Source: an uncultured Actinomycetes bacterium
GTDB lineage: Bacteria; Actinomycetota; Acidimicrobiia; Acidimicrobiales; RAAP-2
Reading direction: 5' to 3'
Length of the DNA: 64,000 nt
Assembly (NCBI GenBank): GCA_903830655.1
Contig: CAIKUQ010000005.1
Span: 1-64,000, forward strand
Position numbers and translations under genes: made by a program. Below, piece after piece: positions 7,754 through 16,821 of the stretch. The notes below the pieces were generated by a model. It made no database searches. It was not told where the DNA came from and saw only the letters and a list, made by a program, of their open reading frames with translations. The stretch's first letter is position 1. Each line of letters starts with the position of its first letter.

Positions 7754-9694
7754 TTACGCGCGGGTAGCGTCTCGCCCGCCCGCCGCGAGCCAGGCGGCGT
7801 ACATAGTGGCGTAAGCACCATTCTTCGCCAAAAGCTCAGCCGGGGTGCCCATCTCCACCACGCCACCGTGGTCCACCACCACAATGCGATCAGCACGTTG
7901 GGCGGTGGTAAGTCGGTGAGCAATCAAGATAGCGCTGCGACCTTCAAGAATCTTGTCTAGTGCCGCTTCAATAACCGTTTCGCTTTGGAGGTCGAGTGAG
8001 GAAGTGGCTTCATCAAGGATAAGTACGCGAGGGCGAGAGAGAAATGCGCGCGCCAGAGCCAAAAGCTGGCGCTCACCCGCGGACAAGGTTTGGCCCCGCT
8101 CGTGGACGACGGTGTTGATCCCCTGAGCAAGGCCATCAATCAGGGGAGCGAGACCCACAACGCGAATGGCCTCTTCGATTTCGGCGTCGGTGGCGTCGGG
8201 GCGACCAAATAGGAGATTGGTTTTGATTGATCCAGCAAACAAAAATGGTTCTTGGGGAACGACCCCAATTTGTGAACGCAACGACTGCAAAGTGACGGTC
8301 TTAATATCAACACCATCAATGAGAATTCGCCCATCCGTGGGGTCATAGAAGCGGTTAGCGAGTTTTGCCAGTGTCGACTTGCCCGCTCCAGTTGGCCCAA
8401 CGAAGGCTACTGACTCGCCGGGTGCAATTTCGAGATTCACGTGACTCAATACCGGGGTTGAAGCCAAATAGCCAAAGCTGACATCTTCAAAGGTGATTCG
8501 CCCACTAACGGCAGGCAGGGTGGTGGCCTCTGCGGACTGCTGGACCGAGGGATCGGTGAGAAGTAATTCACGGAGTCGAATAATTGATGAGCGGCTTGAC
8601 TGCAGTGAGTTGTACTGCTGGACGAGCAATTGAATCGGTTGGAAAAATCGATTCAAATACAAGAAGAAGGCAACTAAAGCACCGACTGACAACTGGTGAC
8701 GCAGAACCATATGCCCACCGATGAACAACAGCAAACCTTGACCGACAATGCCAATGGTCATGGTGGCGGGACCGTAGAAGCCATTCACCCGACCGGTGTA
8801 CAGGTTCGCATCACGGTAGAGCCCCACCACTTTGCGGTGGTGAGCGATGTTGATCTCTTGACGATTATTCGACGCCACCACACGAATGCCGTAGAGAGAT
8901 TCGGAAAGGTCGGCGAGAACCAAGGCAATCCGGTCTCGACTCATCAGATAGCCCTTTTCGGATGCACCGTGGAACCACCATGAAAGTCCGAACAGCAATG
9001 GAACCACTAGGCCAACGGTCCACAAAGCCAAGGTCACGTTGGTAGTGAACAAGATAATCGTGATGGCAATCATGGTTAGCCCCTGCAGGGCAAACTGGCT
9101 GATGCCATCTTGAATCAGCATCTGCAGATTTTCCACGTCACTTGTCATGCGGCTCATCAAAACGCCGACCTTTTCTTCGGTGAAAAAGTCCAGACTTAAT
9201 CGTTGAAGGTGGGTAAAGACCTTTAGGCGCAGATCTTTCATCACGTAGGCGGCGAGACGCCCGGTAACGAGTACTTGGGCGCGTTGAAAATACATGCCCA
9301 CGAGGGTAAGTGCGAGGTAAATCCCGGCGCACCAAGCAATCACCAGTACCGACTTATGCGTTCCGGTCATTCCTTTGTCGATGGCCCACTGGGTTATCCG
9401 GGGGCCGGCCTGTAAGACAATGCTGATCAAAATCACGTACAGCGAACCGGTGACTAACCAAAGCCGGTACTGCTGGACGAGGCGCAAAAGCGTAAGTGGT
9501 TTTTTGTCCTCCTCACTCGGATTCTGAGAGAAATCTAAATTGGCGGGCTCGTGTGCTGGCTCGGTTGCCAAAAGTTTGTTCGCATTTTCTTGAAGTTCCG
9601 TCGGAATACCACCAAAAGGGAGCCCGGAAGAACCGCCCGGTCCACCGAACATGTGCCCACCGCCGGGACCACCAAAGCCGCCGCCCCAACTCAT
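7754..9694 (-). CDS. heterodimeric ABC exporter, subunit B (consensus ATPase site Walker B)
   Basis: ABC half-transporter of 646 residues with an N-terminal Gly-rich tail, six membrane helices and a C-terminal ATPase domain. The ATPase has Walker A GPTGAGKST, signature LSAGERQL, Walker B VLILDEATSSLD and a His switch (IAHRL). Its start overlaps the stop of the partner gene as ATGA, so the two are translationally coupled. The catalytic Glu is present here while the partner has Asp, so the pair should form one consensus and one degenerate ATP site, as in TM287/288 and BmrCD. The signature LSAGE (rather than LSGGQ) faces the degenerate site. Likely exports drugs or lipids; substrate unknown. Confidence 0.93.
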   Translation of the reverse strand: MSWGGGFGGPGGGHMFGGPGGSSGLPFGGIPTELQENANKLLATEPAHEPANLDFSQNPSEEDKKPLTLLRLVQQYRLWLVTGSLYVILISIVLQAGPRITQWAIDKGMTGTHKSVLVIAWCAGIYLALTLVGMYFQRAQVLVTGRLAAYVMKDLRLKVFTHLQRLSLDFFTEEKVGVLMSRMTSDVENLQMLIQDGISQFALQGLTMIAITIILFTTNVTLALWTVGLVVPLLFGLSWWFHGASEKGYLMSRDRIALVLADLSESLYGIRVVASNNRQEINIAHHRKVVGLYRDANLYTGRVNGFYGPATMTIGIVGQGLLLFIGGHMVLRHQLSVGALVAFFLYLNRFFQPIQLLVQQYNSLQSSRSSIIRLRELLLTDPSVQQSAEATTLPAVSGRITFEDVSFGYLASTPVLSHVNLEIAPGESVAFVGPTGAGKSTLAKLANRFYDPTDGRILIDGVDIKTVTLQSLRSQIGVVPQEPFLFAGSIKTNLLFGRPDATDAEIEEAIRVVGLAPLIDGLAQGINTVVHERGQTLSAGERQLLALARAFLSRPRVLILDEATSSLDLQSETVIEAALDKILEGRSAILIAHRLTTAQRADRIVVVDHGGVVEMGTPAELLAKNGAYATMYAAWLAAGGRDATRA

Positions 9695-11514
9695 GGGCCG
9701 ACCTCAGTGGACATGTCATGCGAAAGGATGTCGTTGTAGAGGTCGCTGGTGGCCATGAGCTCTTCGTGGGTACCTGATACGGCCACGCGACCATCTTCAA
9801 TAACTAGCACGCGTGTGGCCAAAGCAATAGTGGATACGCGGTGGGCAATAACTAGGGTCGTGCGATGAAGCAAGAGAGCTCTCAACGCATCATAAATTGC
9901 GGTTTCCACGTGTACGTCAATGGCGCTGGTGGCGTCGTCCAAGATCAAGATGGGAGGGTTCGTGAGTAGGGTGCGCGAAATAGCCACGCGTTGACGCTGT
10001 CCACCAGACAACGTATATCCCCGCTCACCAACGACGGTGTCATAACCCTCCGGGAGGCGCTCGATAAATTCATGCGCATTAGCGGCGCGAGCGGCAGCTA
10101 CAACCTCTTCTCGAGAGGCGTCGGGACGTCCATAAGCAATGTTGTCGTGGATTGAGACACTAAACAAGAAGGGTTCGTCCATCACTACGCCGACGTGTGC
10201 GCGCAGTGAGTGCAAAGTAACGTTGCGAATATCTTGATCATCAATTTTTACCGCGCCACCCGTTACGTCATAAAAACGAGTGAGTAGGCGTGCGACGGTG
10301 GACTTACCCGAGCCGGTTCTTCCCACCAGGGCCACGGTTTCACCTGGTTGGATTTCGGCTGTGAAATCCTCAAGCACTTTGGTGCCGTTGGCGTAAGCAA
10401 ACTCTACGTGGTCAAAGTTGATTCGCCCCGAGATGTTTTCCAGAGAGCTGGCATTGGGTTGTTCGGTAATTTCTGAGTGCTCGTCAAGGATTTCGAAGAT
10501 GCGCCCGGCACTGGCCTTGGCTCGCTGTCCCATCATGACGAGTTGACCCAGCATCATGAAGGGAGCCTGCAGCATCAAGAGGTAAGCGTTGAAAGCCAGA
10601 ATGGCGCCAACACCAAGACTTCCTTGGTAGACCATCCAGCCACCGAAGAACAAAACGAGCACTAATCCAATTTGGGGAAGGTTCTGAATCCACGGCGCCC
10701 ACACGGCGCGCAACTCAGCGTCCTTTACGTAGGCCCAAGTCACACGCTCTGACGCATCGGCGAGTCGATTAACTTCGGCGTTCTCTTGGGCAAAAGACTT
10801 AACGACGCGAACGCCGTTGATATTCTCATCAACGATCGTCGCTACGTCGGCCAGGCGGGCTTGGGTGATCCAAGAGATTGGAAACATCACCTGTCGCATG
10901 CGTAACCCGATGAGATATAAAAAGGGCATCACCGAAATGGCCACGAAGGCCAGCTCTACGTTGATGCGGAGCATAAAGATAAAAGCCAAGACTCCAATGA
11001 ACAGCTGGACGATAATAAGTGGCGCGAATGTCGAGTACATCTGAACACTTCTGATGTCAGAGTTCGCCCGGCTAATCAACTGTCCCGACTGAACTCGGTC
11101 GTAGAAGGAAAAAGAAAGCCATGTCATGTGCTCGTAAATTAAGGAACGCAAGTCTGCTTCCACGTTGTAAGCGGTGGTAAAGACGTAGTTTCGCGAGATA
11201 ACGCCGGTAATGCCAGTAAGTATTCCGATGCCCACAATCCAGGTCACATCGTGGTTGAGGGATTGACCATTGTGTGCGATCAAGCCGGTGAGGGCGTAGT
11301 TCAGGTAGTTCGGAATGAGGGTTTGAAAGAAGAGACTCACAAAGGAGAGTGAAATTGCTACAAAAAAGGTGAAACGGTGCGAGACCAACACGGGGAGGAT
11401 TCGTCGCCACCACTCCAGCGACGCATCGGAAGAAACTCGGGCCTTGGGTCCGGCGTAGCGGGTCTTGGGGTTCGCGTCAGCCAATTTTGTACGCTCGGCG
11501 GGGGTTCTTGGCAC
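9691..11514 (-). CDS. heterodimeric ABC exporter, subunit A (degenerate ATPase site)
   Basis: First gene of the exporter pair, 607 residues, six membrane helices then an ATPase domain with Walker A GRTGSGKST, canonical signature LSGGQRQRV, and Walker B ILILDDATSAID. The residue after the Walker B Asp is Asp instead of the catalytic Glu, the hallmark of the non-hydrolysing site in heterodimeric exporters. The GTG start at 11514 sits 6 nt after TACTCT with no separate ribosome binding site, suggesting a leaderless mRNA. It is divergent from the uracil phosphoribosyltransferase gene across about 70 bp. Confidence 0.93.
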   Translation of the reverse strand: MPRTPAERTKLADANPKTRYAGPKARVSSDASLEWWRRILPVLVSHRFTFFVAISLSFVSLFFQTLIPNYLNYALTGLIAHNGQSLNHDVTWIVGIGILTGITGVISRNYVFTTAYNVEADLRSLIYEHMTWLSFSFYDRVQSGQLISRANSDIRSVQMYSTFAPLIIVQLFIGVLAFIFMLRINVELAFVAISVMPFLYLIGLRMRQVMFPISWITQARLADVATIVDENINGVRVVKSFAQENAEVNRLADASERVTWAYVKDAELRAVWAPWIQNLPQIGLVLVLFFGGWMVYQGSLGVGAILAFNAYLLMLQAPFMMLGQLVMMGQRAKASAGRIFEILDEHSEITEQPNASSLENISGRINFDHVEFAYANGTKVLEDFTAEIQPGETVALVGRTGSGKSTVARLLTRFYDVTGGAVKIDDQDIRNVTLHSLRAHVGVVMDEPFLFSVSIHDNIAYGRPDASREEVVAAARAANAHEFIERLPEGYDTVVGERGYTLSGGQRQRVAISRTLLTNPPILILDDATSAIDVHVETAIYDALRALLLHRTTLVIAHRVSTIALATRVLVIEDGRVAVSGTHEELMATSDLYNDILSHDMSTEVGP

Positions 11515-11520
11515 CTTGTA

Positions 11521-11526
11521 AGAGTA
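11521..11526 (-). promoter_or_regulatory. -10 box TACTCT of the ABC exporter operon
   Basis: Read on the minus strand, TACTCT ends 6 nt before the GTG start at 11514; no ribosome binding site lies between. Confidence 0.4.
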
Positions 11527-11584
11527 TCGGGAGTACTGAGTTTTTGAGCAAAGACACTAAGAAAGAACTTATTAGGCGTAAAGT

Positions 11585-12229
11585 TTGCACGTGTCTTCTC
11601 TCATAGTCCTCGACCACCCAGTTATCGCCGACAAGGTTCGCCAGTTGCGCAGCGTCACCACCTCTAACGCGGATTTCTTGCGCCTCGCCAACGAAATCAC
11701 CCGTTTTGTGGGTTACGAGGCCTTCCGTGATTTGCCGGTTTCTTCGACCTCGGTGACTACACCGGTGGTTGCCAATGTGCCAGCGCTGACTCTCGAAGAG
11801 GAGTACCTCGTCGTACCAATTTTGCGCGCCGGCCTAGGCATGGCCCCAGCGGTGCAAGAGCTTCTTCCGGTTCACCGGTTGTGTCTCATGGGACTTCGGC
11901 GAAATGAAGATACCTTGCAACCAGATATCTATCACGATGGTTTACCAAAGGACCTCAAGGGAGTGTCGATGGTTATTGTCGACCCGATGCTCGCTACCGG
12001 GGGATCAATCAGTGCGGTCGTGGATCTGGCTCGCTCGCGAGGAGTGGGCTCAATCAAGATTCTGTGCCTCATCGCCGCCCAACCGGGCGTAGACGCACTC
12101 TTCGCCAAGCACCAGGGCCTCGAAGTGTACGCAGCGGCGCTAGACCCCGAACTCAATGAGGTCGGGTACATCACGCCAGGCTTGGGAGATGCGGGGGACC
12201 GACTCTTCGGCGCCCCGGTTCGCCCCTAA
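11585..12229 (+). CDS. upp: uracil phosphoribosyltransferase
   Basis: Converts uracil and PRPP to UMP; 214 residues, the normal size. The N-terminal LIVLDHPVIADKVRQLR, the middle EEYLVVPILRAGLGMAPAVQELLP and the PRPP-binding loop VDPMLATGGSISA are all diagnostic of Upp, and the C-terminal uracil-binding region ITPGLGDAGDRLFG is intact. Two starts are possible: TTG at 11585 (AGG 7 nt upstream) or GTG at 11591. It is convergent with the cytosine deaminase gene, with the stop codons adjacent. Together they give a route cytosine to uracil to UMP. Confidence 0.95.
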   Translation: MHVSSLIVLDHPVIADKVRQLRSVTTSNADFLRLANEITRFVGYEAFRDLPVSSTSVTTPVVANVPALTLEEEYLVVPILRAGLGMAPAVQELLPVHRLCLMGLRRNEDTLQPDIYHDGLPKDLKGVSMVIVDPMLATGGSISAVVDLARSRGVGSIKILCLIAAQPGVDALFAKHQGLEVYAAALDPELNEVGYITPGLGDAGDRLFGAPVRP

Positions 12230-12700
12230 CTAGAGGCCGATGTCCTCGTGCCAGAGCTCAGGGTGTTCGTGGATAAAGGTGGCGAGTAGTTCCGTGCAAG
12301 CCGGGTCGTCGAGCAAGACAATTTCCACCCCGAGTTCTCTCAGCCAGTCGTGCCCCCCGTGGAAGTTCTTGGCTTCACCGATGACCACCGCACCAATGTT
12401 GAACTGACGGACTAGTCCTGAGCAGTACCAGCAGGGCGAGAGAGTGGTTACCATCACGGTATCGGCGTAGTTGCGACGACGACCCGCGCGTCGAAAGGCG
12501 TCGGTTTCGGCGTGAGTGGAGGCATCATGCTCTTGGACTCGGCGGTTGTGTCCTGAACCGATTAGTTCACCTTCGCGAGTAAAGAGCGCAGCCCCAATGG
12601 GGATGCCACCCTCACTGAGGCCCTTTTCGGCCTCTTGATAAGCGACCTGGAGCATAGTGGCGGCGAGGTTTCGGGAGAGGGGTTCGCGGTGTTGGGTCAT
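12230..12700 (-). CDS. cytosine deaminase, yeast Fcy1 type
   Basis: A 156-residue zinc deaminase of the cytidine deaminase superfamily. Zinc ligands are His63 in HAE and Cys90/Cys93 in SPCWYC; Glu65 is the proton shuttle. It matches yeast cytosine deaminase (158 residues) almost end to end: EGGIPIGAALF, GHNRR, TTLSPCWYC, VVIGEAKNF, and the C-terminal tail FIHEHPELWHEDIGL against FIDERPQDWFEDIGE. This is not the larger amidohydrolase CodA common in bacteria. Neighbouring uracil PRTase and NCS1 permease genes support cytosine as the substrate. A general nucleobase deaminase activity cannot be excluded. ATG start; only 22 bp separate it from the divergent gene. Confidence 0.88.
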   Translation of the reverse strand: MTQHREPLSRNLAATMLQVAYQEAEKGLSEGGIPIGAALFTREGELIGSGHNRRVQEHDASTHAETDAFRRAGRRRNYADTVMVTTLSPCWYCSGLVRQFNIGAVVIGEAKNFHGGHDWLRELGVEIVLLDDPACTELLATFIHEHPELWHEDIGL

Positions 12701-12722
12701 GTATTAAGTATGCTCCACATAC

Positions 12723-13331
12723 GTGAGTCCGCGCACCTATTCCGTTGAAGTTGGCAGTCAACATATTGATCTGCCCCTCGTCCCGCTGGGCGATGACCTC
12801 ACCCTCGCCCTGTTAATCACTGTCGATATGGGTATGAAGTTCATGACGACTGCGGGAGAGGAGCTTGCCGAAATTCTCCGCCCCTACAACGTGGACATTG
12901 TCGCGACAGTGGCCACGATGGGAATCCCCGTCGCGATTGAAGTGACGCGAGCTCTCAATCTTGATCAGTACGTTATTTTGCACAAGACGCCAAAAATCCA
13001 TCTGGCCGATGCGGTGCGTGAACCCGTGCGCTCTATCACCACTGACGCTGACCAGCAACTTCTCTTTGACCGAGTACGCATCCCCGACGTACAGGGCAAG
13101 CGCGTCGCGATTGTCGACGACGTCATTTCGACGGGAGCTTCTACGGGTGCAGCCCTACGCCTACTTCGCAGTGTGGGGGCAGATGTGGTGGCTATTGGTA
13201 CGTTGGTAACGGAAGCTTCGGTGTGGCGCACCTCGCTGGGCGATGATGCTGAAAAGGTTCGCGCCCTGGGTTCGATTCCAATTTTCCGTCCCGACGGACA
13301 GGGCGGTTTAATCGAGGACTGGGCCGGTTGA
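12723..13331 (+). CDS. phosphoribosyltransferase, adenine PRTase-like
   Basis: A 202-residue type I phosphoribosyltransferase. The PRPP motif is VAIVDDVISTGAST and the flexible-loop region includes ILHKTPKIHLADAV, resembling adenine/xanthine-type enzymes and orotate-type regulators. A purine base is the likely acceptor, forming AMP or a related nucleotide. The GTG at 12723 lies 8 nt after TATGCT (12709-12714) with no ribosome binding site. It sits among cytosine salvage genes and ends at a two-way terminator shared with the permease. Confidence 0.8.
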   Translation: MSPRTYSVEVGSQHIDLPLVPLGDDLTLALLITVDMGMKFMTTAGEELAEILRPYNVDIVATVATMGIPVAIEVTRALNLDQYVILHKTPKIHLADAVREPVRSITTDADQQLLFDRVRIPDVQGKRVAIVDDVISTGASTGAALRLLRSVGADVVAIGTLVTEASVWRTSLGDDAEKVRALGSIPIFRPDGQGGLIEDWAG

Positions 13332-13346
13332 AAGATTTCGCAAAAT

Positions 13347-13384
13347 AAAAATCCCCCGGACCCTCACAGTCCGGGGGATTTTTA
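13347..13384. terminator. bidirectional intrinsic terminator
   Basis: Stem ATCCCCCGGA / TCCGGGGGAT with an A-run before and T-run after, placed between the convergent PRTase and permease genes. Confidence 0.9.
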
Positions 13385-13394
13385 GTTAGATCTA

Positions 13395-14951
13395 CTACTT
13401 GGTGGCGAGCTCGTTCTGACGCTGAACCTGAGTGGAAACATGACCGGTGATCTTTTCGGCAACGTAGTACACGAGTGCACCAACGATGATGCCGACGGGA
13501 ACCGAGAAGTCCGCTCCACCCAGCCAACCAGCGGTGCACACGCCCTTGACCGGAGTTCCCGCGCAGGCTGAACCGAAGTGGTTAGAGATTGGGGTCATCC
13601 AGTGGAAGGGGAAGTTCACGGGTGGTGGTGCCTTGGAGAAGCACAAGGTCGCACTGACAACACCCACCGCGAAGGCGATGATGCCATTCCAGTTAATACC
13701 GGTGCGTCCCATGAAGTAGATGCTGCCCGAATCACGACGCTGCAGTTCAGCGGCGTTGTAACGGTACTTGCGCAAGATCCAGTCCATGATGAAAATACCA
13801 AACCAAGGAGCAATCCATACAATGATGACGCCGACAAACTCCTTCATGTACAACGAGAAGGTTGACTGAAAGGTTGCGTAGATGGTGAGCAGGCAGGCAA
13901 TAAATGAATCCAAGACCACGGCCTGGTAGCGCTTTAGCTTGAGTCCAACGGCCTGAAGCGAAACACCTGAGGAGTAGAGGTCGAGGGAATTAATGCCAAA
14001 GAGTTGGACGATTGCGAACAGCAAGAAAATCACAACGAACCAACTTGGGATGAAGTGCTGCCCCAAGAGTGCCTCGAAGGGGTTAGCTGAGTTCCAAGCA
14101 GCAAACTGTGCCGAAGAGCTCAAGAAGGTAAAGGTGAGAGCACCCAAGGTCATCATGAGCATTTCTGGAACGGCGGTCGCCAAGAACAGCCAGCCAACGA
14201 GCTCACCCTTCTTTACGTCGCGAGGAACGTACCGGGTGTAGTCATTACCGCACTCGGTCCATCCCAGCCCCGAAAGAGCAATAGTAAATGCGAGGCCTGC
14301 GGTGTAGAGCTGCCAAGTGCTACCCCACTCGGCGGCCTTGAAACTGGCTGAACCGTGCTGGATAGCGAAGTAGGCGAGAACGGCAAAGATCAAACCAAAA
14401 GGAATGATGAGTGCGTTCAAAACCTTAACCATGGTGGCGTGTCCGAAGTAGGGCATCAACGCTTGAATACCTGCAGCCAAGATGATGAGAATCACCGTGG
14501 TGGGCTTGTTGATTGTGATACCTCCCAACTTGAAGAGCACCGCTACGGCACCGACAATCAAGATGAGACCTTCAGTTTCGAAACCGAGTTGTGTGATCCA
14601 GTTAAAGAACGCAACGATTCGCGACCCTTGCGTACCAAATGGCGCACGCGAGATCGTGAACGCAGTGGTTCCGGTTTCTGGACCTTGTAGTGATGCGAGT
14701 CCTAAGAAGAAGAAACTCAGGTTACCGATGACAATCAGGCTCAGTGCGGTGTAAAAGCTGAAACCAAAGCCCATGAGCAACGCACCGTAAATGAAGTATT
14801 CGACATTGATTGCCGAACCTGCCCACATACCGGCGATGTTCTTGGCCGTAGCCCAACGCTCTGATTCTGGAATGAAATCGATCCCGTGTTGTTCTACCTG
14901 GAATGATTGGTCGCCCGACGAAGTGCCGTGCATTTTTTCTGTAGTTGCCAC
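13395..14951 (-). CDS. NCS1 family cytosine/purine permease
   Basis: Membrane permease of about 518 residues with 12 hydrophobic segments. The segment FIPESERWATAKNIAGMWAGSAINVEYFIYGALL and the later GWTECGNDYTRYVP are typical of nucleobase:cation symporters of the NCS1 family, close to fungal purine-cytosine permeases (Fcy2 type). I place the start at GTG 14951 because GGGAGG lies 9 nt upstream; an in-frame ATG at 14984 is upstream of that ribosome binding site and is unlikely. With the Fcy1-type deaminase and Upp it completes an uptake-to-UMP route for cytosine. Confidence 0.88.
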   Translation of the reverse strand: MATTEKMHGTSSGDQSFQVEQHGIDFIPESERWATAKNIAGMWAGSAINVEYFIYGALLMGFGFSFYTALSLIVIGNLSFFFLGLASLQGPETGTTAFTISRAPFGTQGSRIVAFFNWITQLGFETEGLILIVGAVAVLFKLGGITINKPTTVILIILAAGIQALMPYFGHATMVKVLNALIIPFGLIFAVLAYFAIQHGSASFKAAEWGSTWQLYTAGLAFTIALSGLGWTECGNDYTRYVPRDVKKGELVGWLFLATAVPEMLMMTLGALTFTFLSSSAQFAAWNSANPFEALLGQHFIPSWFVVIFLLFAIVQLFGINSLDLYSSGVSLQAVGLKLKRYQAVVLDSFIACLLTIYATFQSTFSLYMKEFVGVIIVWIAPWFGIFIMDWILRKYRYNAAELQRRDSGSIYFMGRTGINWNGIIAFAVGVVSATLCFSKAPPPVNFPFHWMTPISNHFGSACAGTPVKGVCTAGWLGGADFSVPVGIIVGALVYYVAEKITGHVSTQVQRQNELATK

Positions 14952-15174
14952 TTGTGTGGTCCTCCCTAATAGATAGTTGTTCATCTGGCATCCCCCCGTG
15001 AGGTGCTGGGGATGTCCCCACTACTCTGCCTTATTTAAGAGTGGTCGGCAGGGCAATTCCGCAGAAATCTCAGGAAAACTTTTAGACCCCCCTTACCCGA
15101 AATTTGGGCGATTTAGATGTCGCGCCGGCAGGATGTGGGTGTCTTGAAGTCAGGACTCGGAAAGAAGGAAACAT
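14952..15174. promoter_or_regulatory. divergent intergenic region with a leader hairpin
   Basis: 223 bp between the permease (-) and the small secreted gene (+). A hairpin TGGGGATGTCCCCA lies near 15007-15020 in the presumed permease leader. On the plus side a strong ribosome binding site (AGAAGGAAA) precedes the ATG at 15175. I see no gene and no recognised riboswitch. Confidence 0.35.
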
Positions 15175-15498
15175 ATGTACCGCTCAGCTAAGAAGAAGAT
15201 GGTTAGGCGCTTGGGACTCTCCTCGGTGGTCGCGATGACCGCCCTGGGCGTGGGAATAACCGTGGCCGCTGCATCTCCCGACCACCAAGTCGGAACTCAC
15301 TCGGTCGCCACTAAAGCCTTCGCTGAACCTCCCGAAGCCTCAAAGGTAGGTGCTGAGCACCCCAGCGCTGCGCGGGTTACTGGGACTACTCGCCCTTCTG
15401 GACTCACGGCGGCGAGTCGAGCTACCTCTACGAAGGCCCCAGTCGTTGGTTACCTTGATGACAGCAGGGCTTCGGTAAGCCCCAACGGCGACTACTAA
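15175..15498 (+). CDS. small secreted protein of unknown function
   Basis: 107 residues. A Sec signal peptide is clear: a basic start (MYRSAKKKMVRRLG), a hydrophobic core (LSSVVAMTALGVGITVAAA) and a likely cut near AAASP. The mature part is about 75 residues, rich in Ala, Ser, Thr and Pro, without Cys or any domain I recognise, so it looks disordered. AGAAGGAAA 5 nt before the ATG makes it a convincing gene. It is followed by a hairpin and is convergent with an MFS gene. Confidence 0.65.
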   Translation: MYRSAKKKMVRRLGLSSVVAMTALGVGITVAAASPDHQVGTHSVATKAFAEPPEASKVGAEHPSAARVTGTTRPSGLTAASRATSTKAPVVGYLDDSRASVSPNGDY

Positions 15499-15514
15499 AC
15501 ACTCGGCAAATCGT

Positions 15515-15538
15515 GCCCCCTAGGGAATTCTAGGGGGC
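15515..15538. terminator. terminator-like hairpin
   Basis: GCCCCCTAG / CTAGGGGGC, 9-bp perfect stem with a 6-nt loop between two convergent genes; the following T content is low, so termination strength is uncertain. Confidence 0.55.
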
Positions 15539-15542
15539 GCCC

Positions 15543-16706
15543 TTATTTCGTGAGCGCAGTGGTGACGTGCCCCGGCACTCGGCGCCATGTGACAAAGGAG
15601 GCCACACCGAGCACGGTCGCGGTGATTGCGGCGATTGTGAAAGGCAGTGTGGGGCTGTGCGCAAAAAGGGCTCCGGCGATAGAGGCGGCGATGGCGAGTG
15701 ACGCGGTATCAGCGGTGGTGTAGAGGCCTTGACGACGGCCCATCTCGCGGTTGTCAGCCCCTTGAGTGAGATAGGAAGAGATGGAGGGGACGCTGAGCAC
15801 CGAAAAGATTGATTCGCAGGATCCGGCAATCAACATGACCACATTGTTGTGGATGTGTGGGTAGATGGCCATGAAGGCTGCACCGCCTAAGACCCCCATC
15901 GTTGCGACGTATCGCCGATTCCAGTGGTCGGCGATGTACCCGCCCAAAGGGCTCATGAGAACCCAGGGCAAGCAGAATACGGTCCAGCTCAAACGAATTT
16001 GGAAGGTACTGGCGTGATGCGAATGCATTAAGAGAGTCCAACAGGCCTCATAGACGCCAATCGAAATTCCCGCAGCACAGCCTGCGCCTAACGCTCCGAT
16101 TAGTTGGGGGTTCCATGAAATGGGAGGTAGAGGGGTGGGATCGTGTGCACTGTCACCGAGATCAACGGAGAAGGTGACAAAGGCCGCAACCAAGCTCACC
16201 ACGCCAGTAGCAAAAAAAGCCCAACCAAGTTGAGAGACAGTGACCACCGCGCCGAGCATGGGCCCAACAGCAAAACCAAGAAGTTGGGCCGCAAGAATTT
16301 GACTCATCGCTTTTCCACGAGTCTCTTCGGGAAAGAGCGCAGCGACAGCGGACATTGAAGCAACTTCGAAGGCGCCGGCGGCGGCACCTTGAAAGATTCG
16401 CACCAGAATGAACCAACTCGCATGCATGGGCACGATATAAAAACCACTCGCAACCGCGTAGATGACCAAGCTGATAACGAGAATGGGACGTCGCCCAAAT
16501 TTATCGGCTAAGTGGCCAAAAAAGTACTGCGAGATGACGCCGGCAAAGAAGAAGCTCGCCATGATGAAGCCGATAATTGTCGGATCACCACCCCGGTGCT
16601 CGAGGAAAAGTGGGAGGAGAGGAAGGCCCAAAGTGGCACCCATGAATTGAATGGTCACAATGATGCGCAAGCGTTGCAGCGTTTGTTGGGGGGTGCTCCG
16701 AGCCAT
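15543..16706 (-). CDS. MFS transporter
   Basis: Major facilitator of 387 residues with about 12 membrane segments. The loop 2-3 signature is GHLADKFGRRPIL, and the fifth helix has GFAVGPMLGA, typical of drug/sugar efflux-type MFS proteins. The ATG at 16706 is 6 nt after TAGCGT on the minus strand, with no ribosome binding site. No partner gene suggests the substrate. Confidence 0.85.
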   Translation of the reverse strand: MARSTPQQTLQRLRIIVTIQFMGATLGLPLLPLFLEHRGGDPTIIGFIMASFFFAGVISQYFFGHLADKFGRRPILVISLVIYAVASGFYIVPMHASWFILVRIFQGAAAGAFEVASMSAVAALFPEETRGKAMSQILAAQLLGFAVGPMLGAVVTVSQLGWAFFATGVVSLVAAFVTFSVDLGDSAHDPTPLPPISWNPQLIGALGAGCAAGISIGVYEACWTLLMHSHHASTFQIRLSWTVFCLPWVLMSPLGGYIADHWNRRYVATMGVLGGAAFMAIYPHIHNNVVMLIAGSCESIFSVLSVPSISSYLTQGADNREMGRRQGLYTTADTASLAIAASIAGALFAHSPTLPFTIAAITATVLGVASFVTWRRVPGHVTTALTK

Positions 16707-16712
16707 GCCACC

Positions 16713-16718
16713 ACGCTA
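16713..16718 (-). promoter_or_regulatory. -10 box TAGCGT of the MFS gene
   Basis: TAGCGT on the minus strand ends 6 nt before the ATG at 16706, consistent with leaderless transcription. Confidence 0.4.
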
Positions 16719-16821
16719 GTTGTGCGTATTTTGCGAAGGGCCATAACGGTGGGTATTCATCTTCTTATTTACTGGTGAGTTCGCCGGAAAAGCGAAATTA
16801 TCGAGAACTAGGCTGATTGGT

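Noticed and set aside
12230-12700. tRNA adenosine deaminase (TadA) or guanine deaminase
   Set aside because: The C-terminal tail and the neighbouring salvage genes match yeast-type cytosine deaminase much better.
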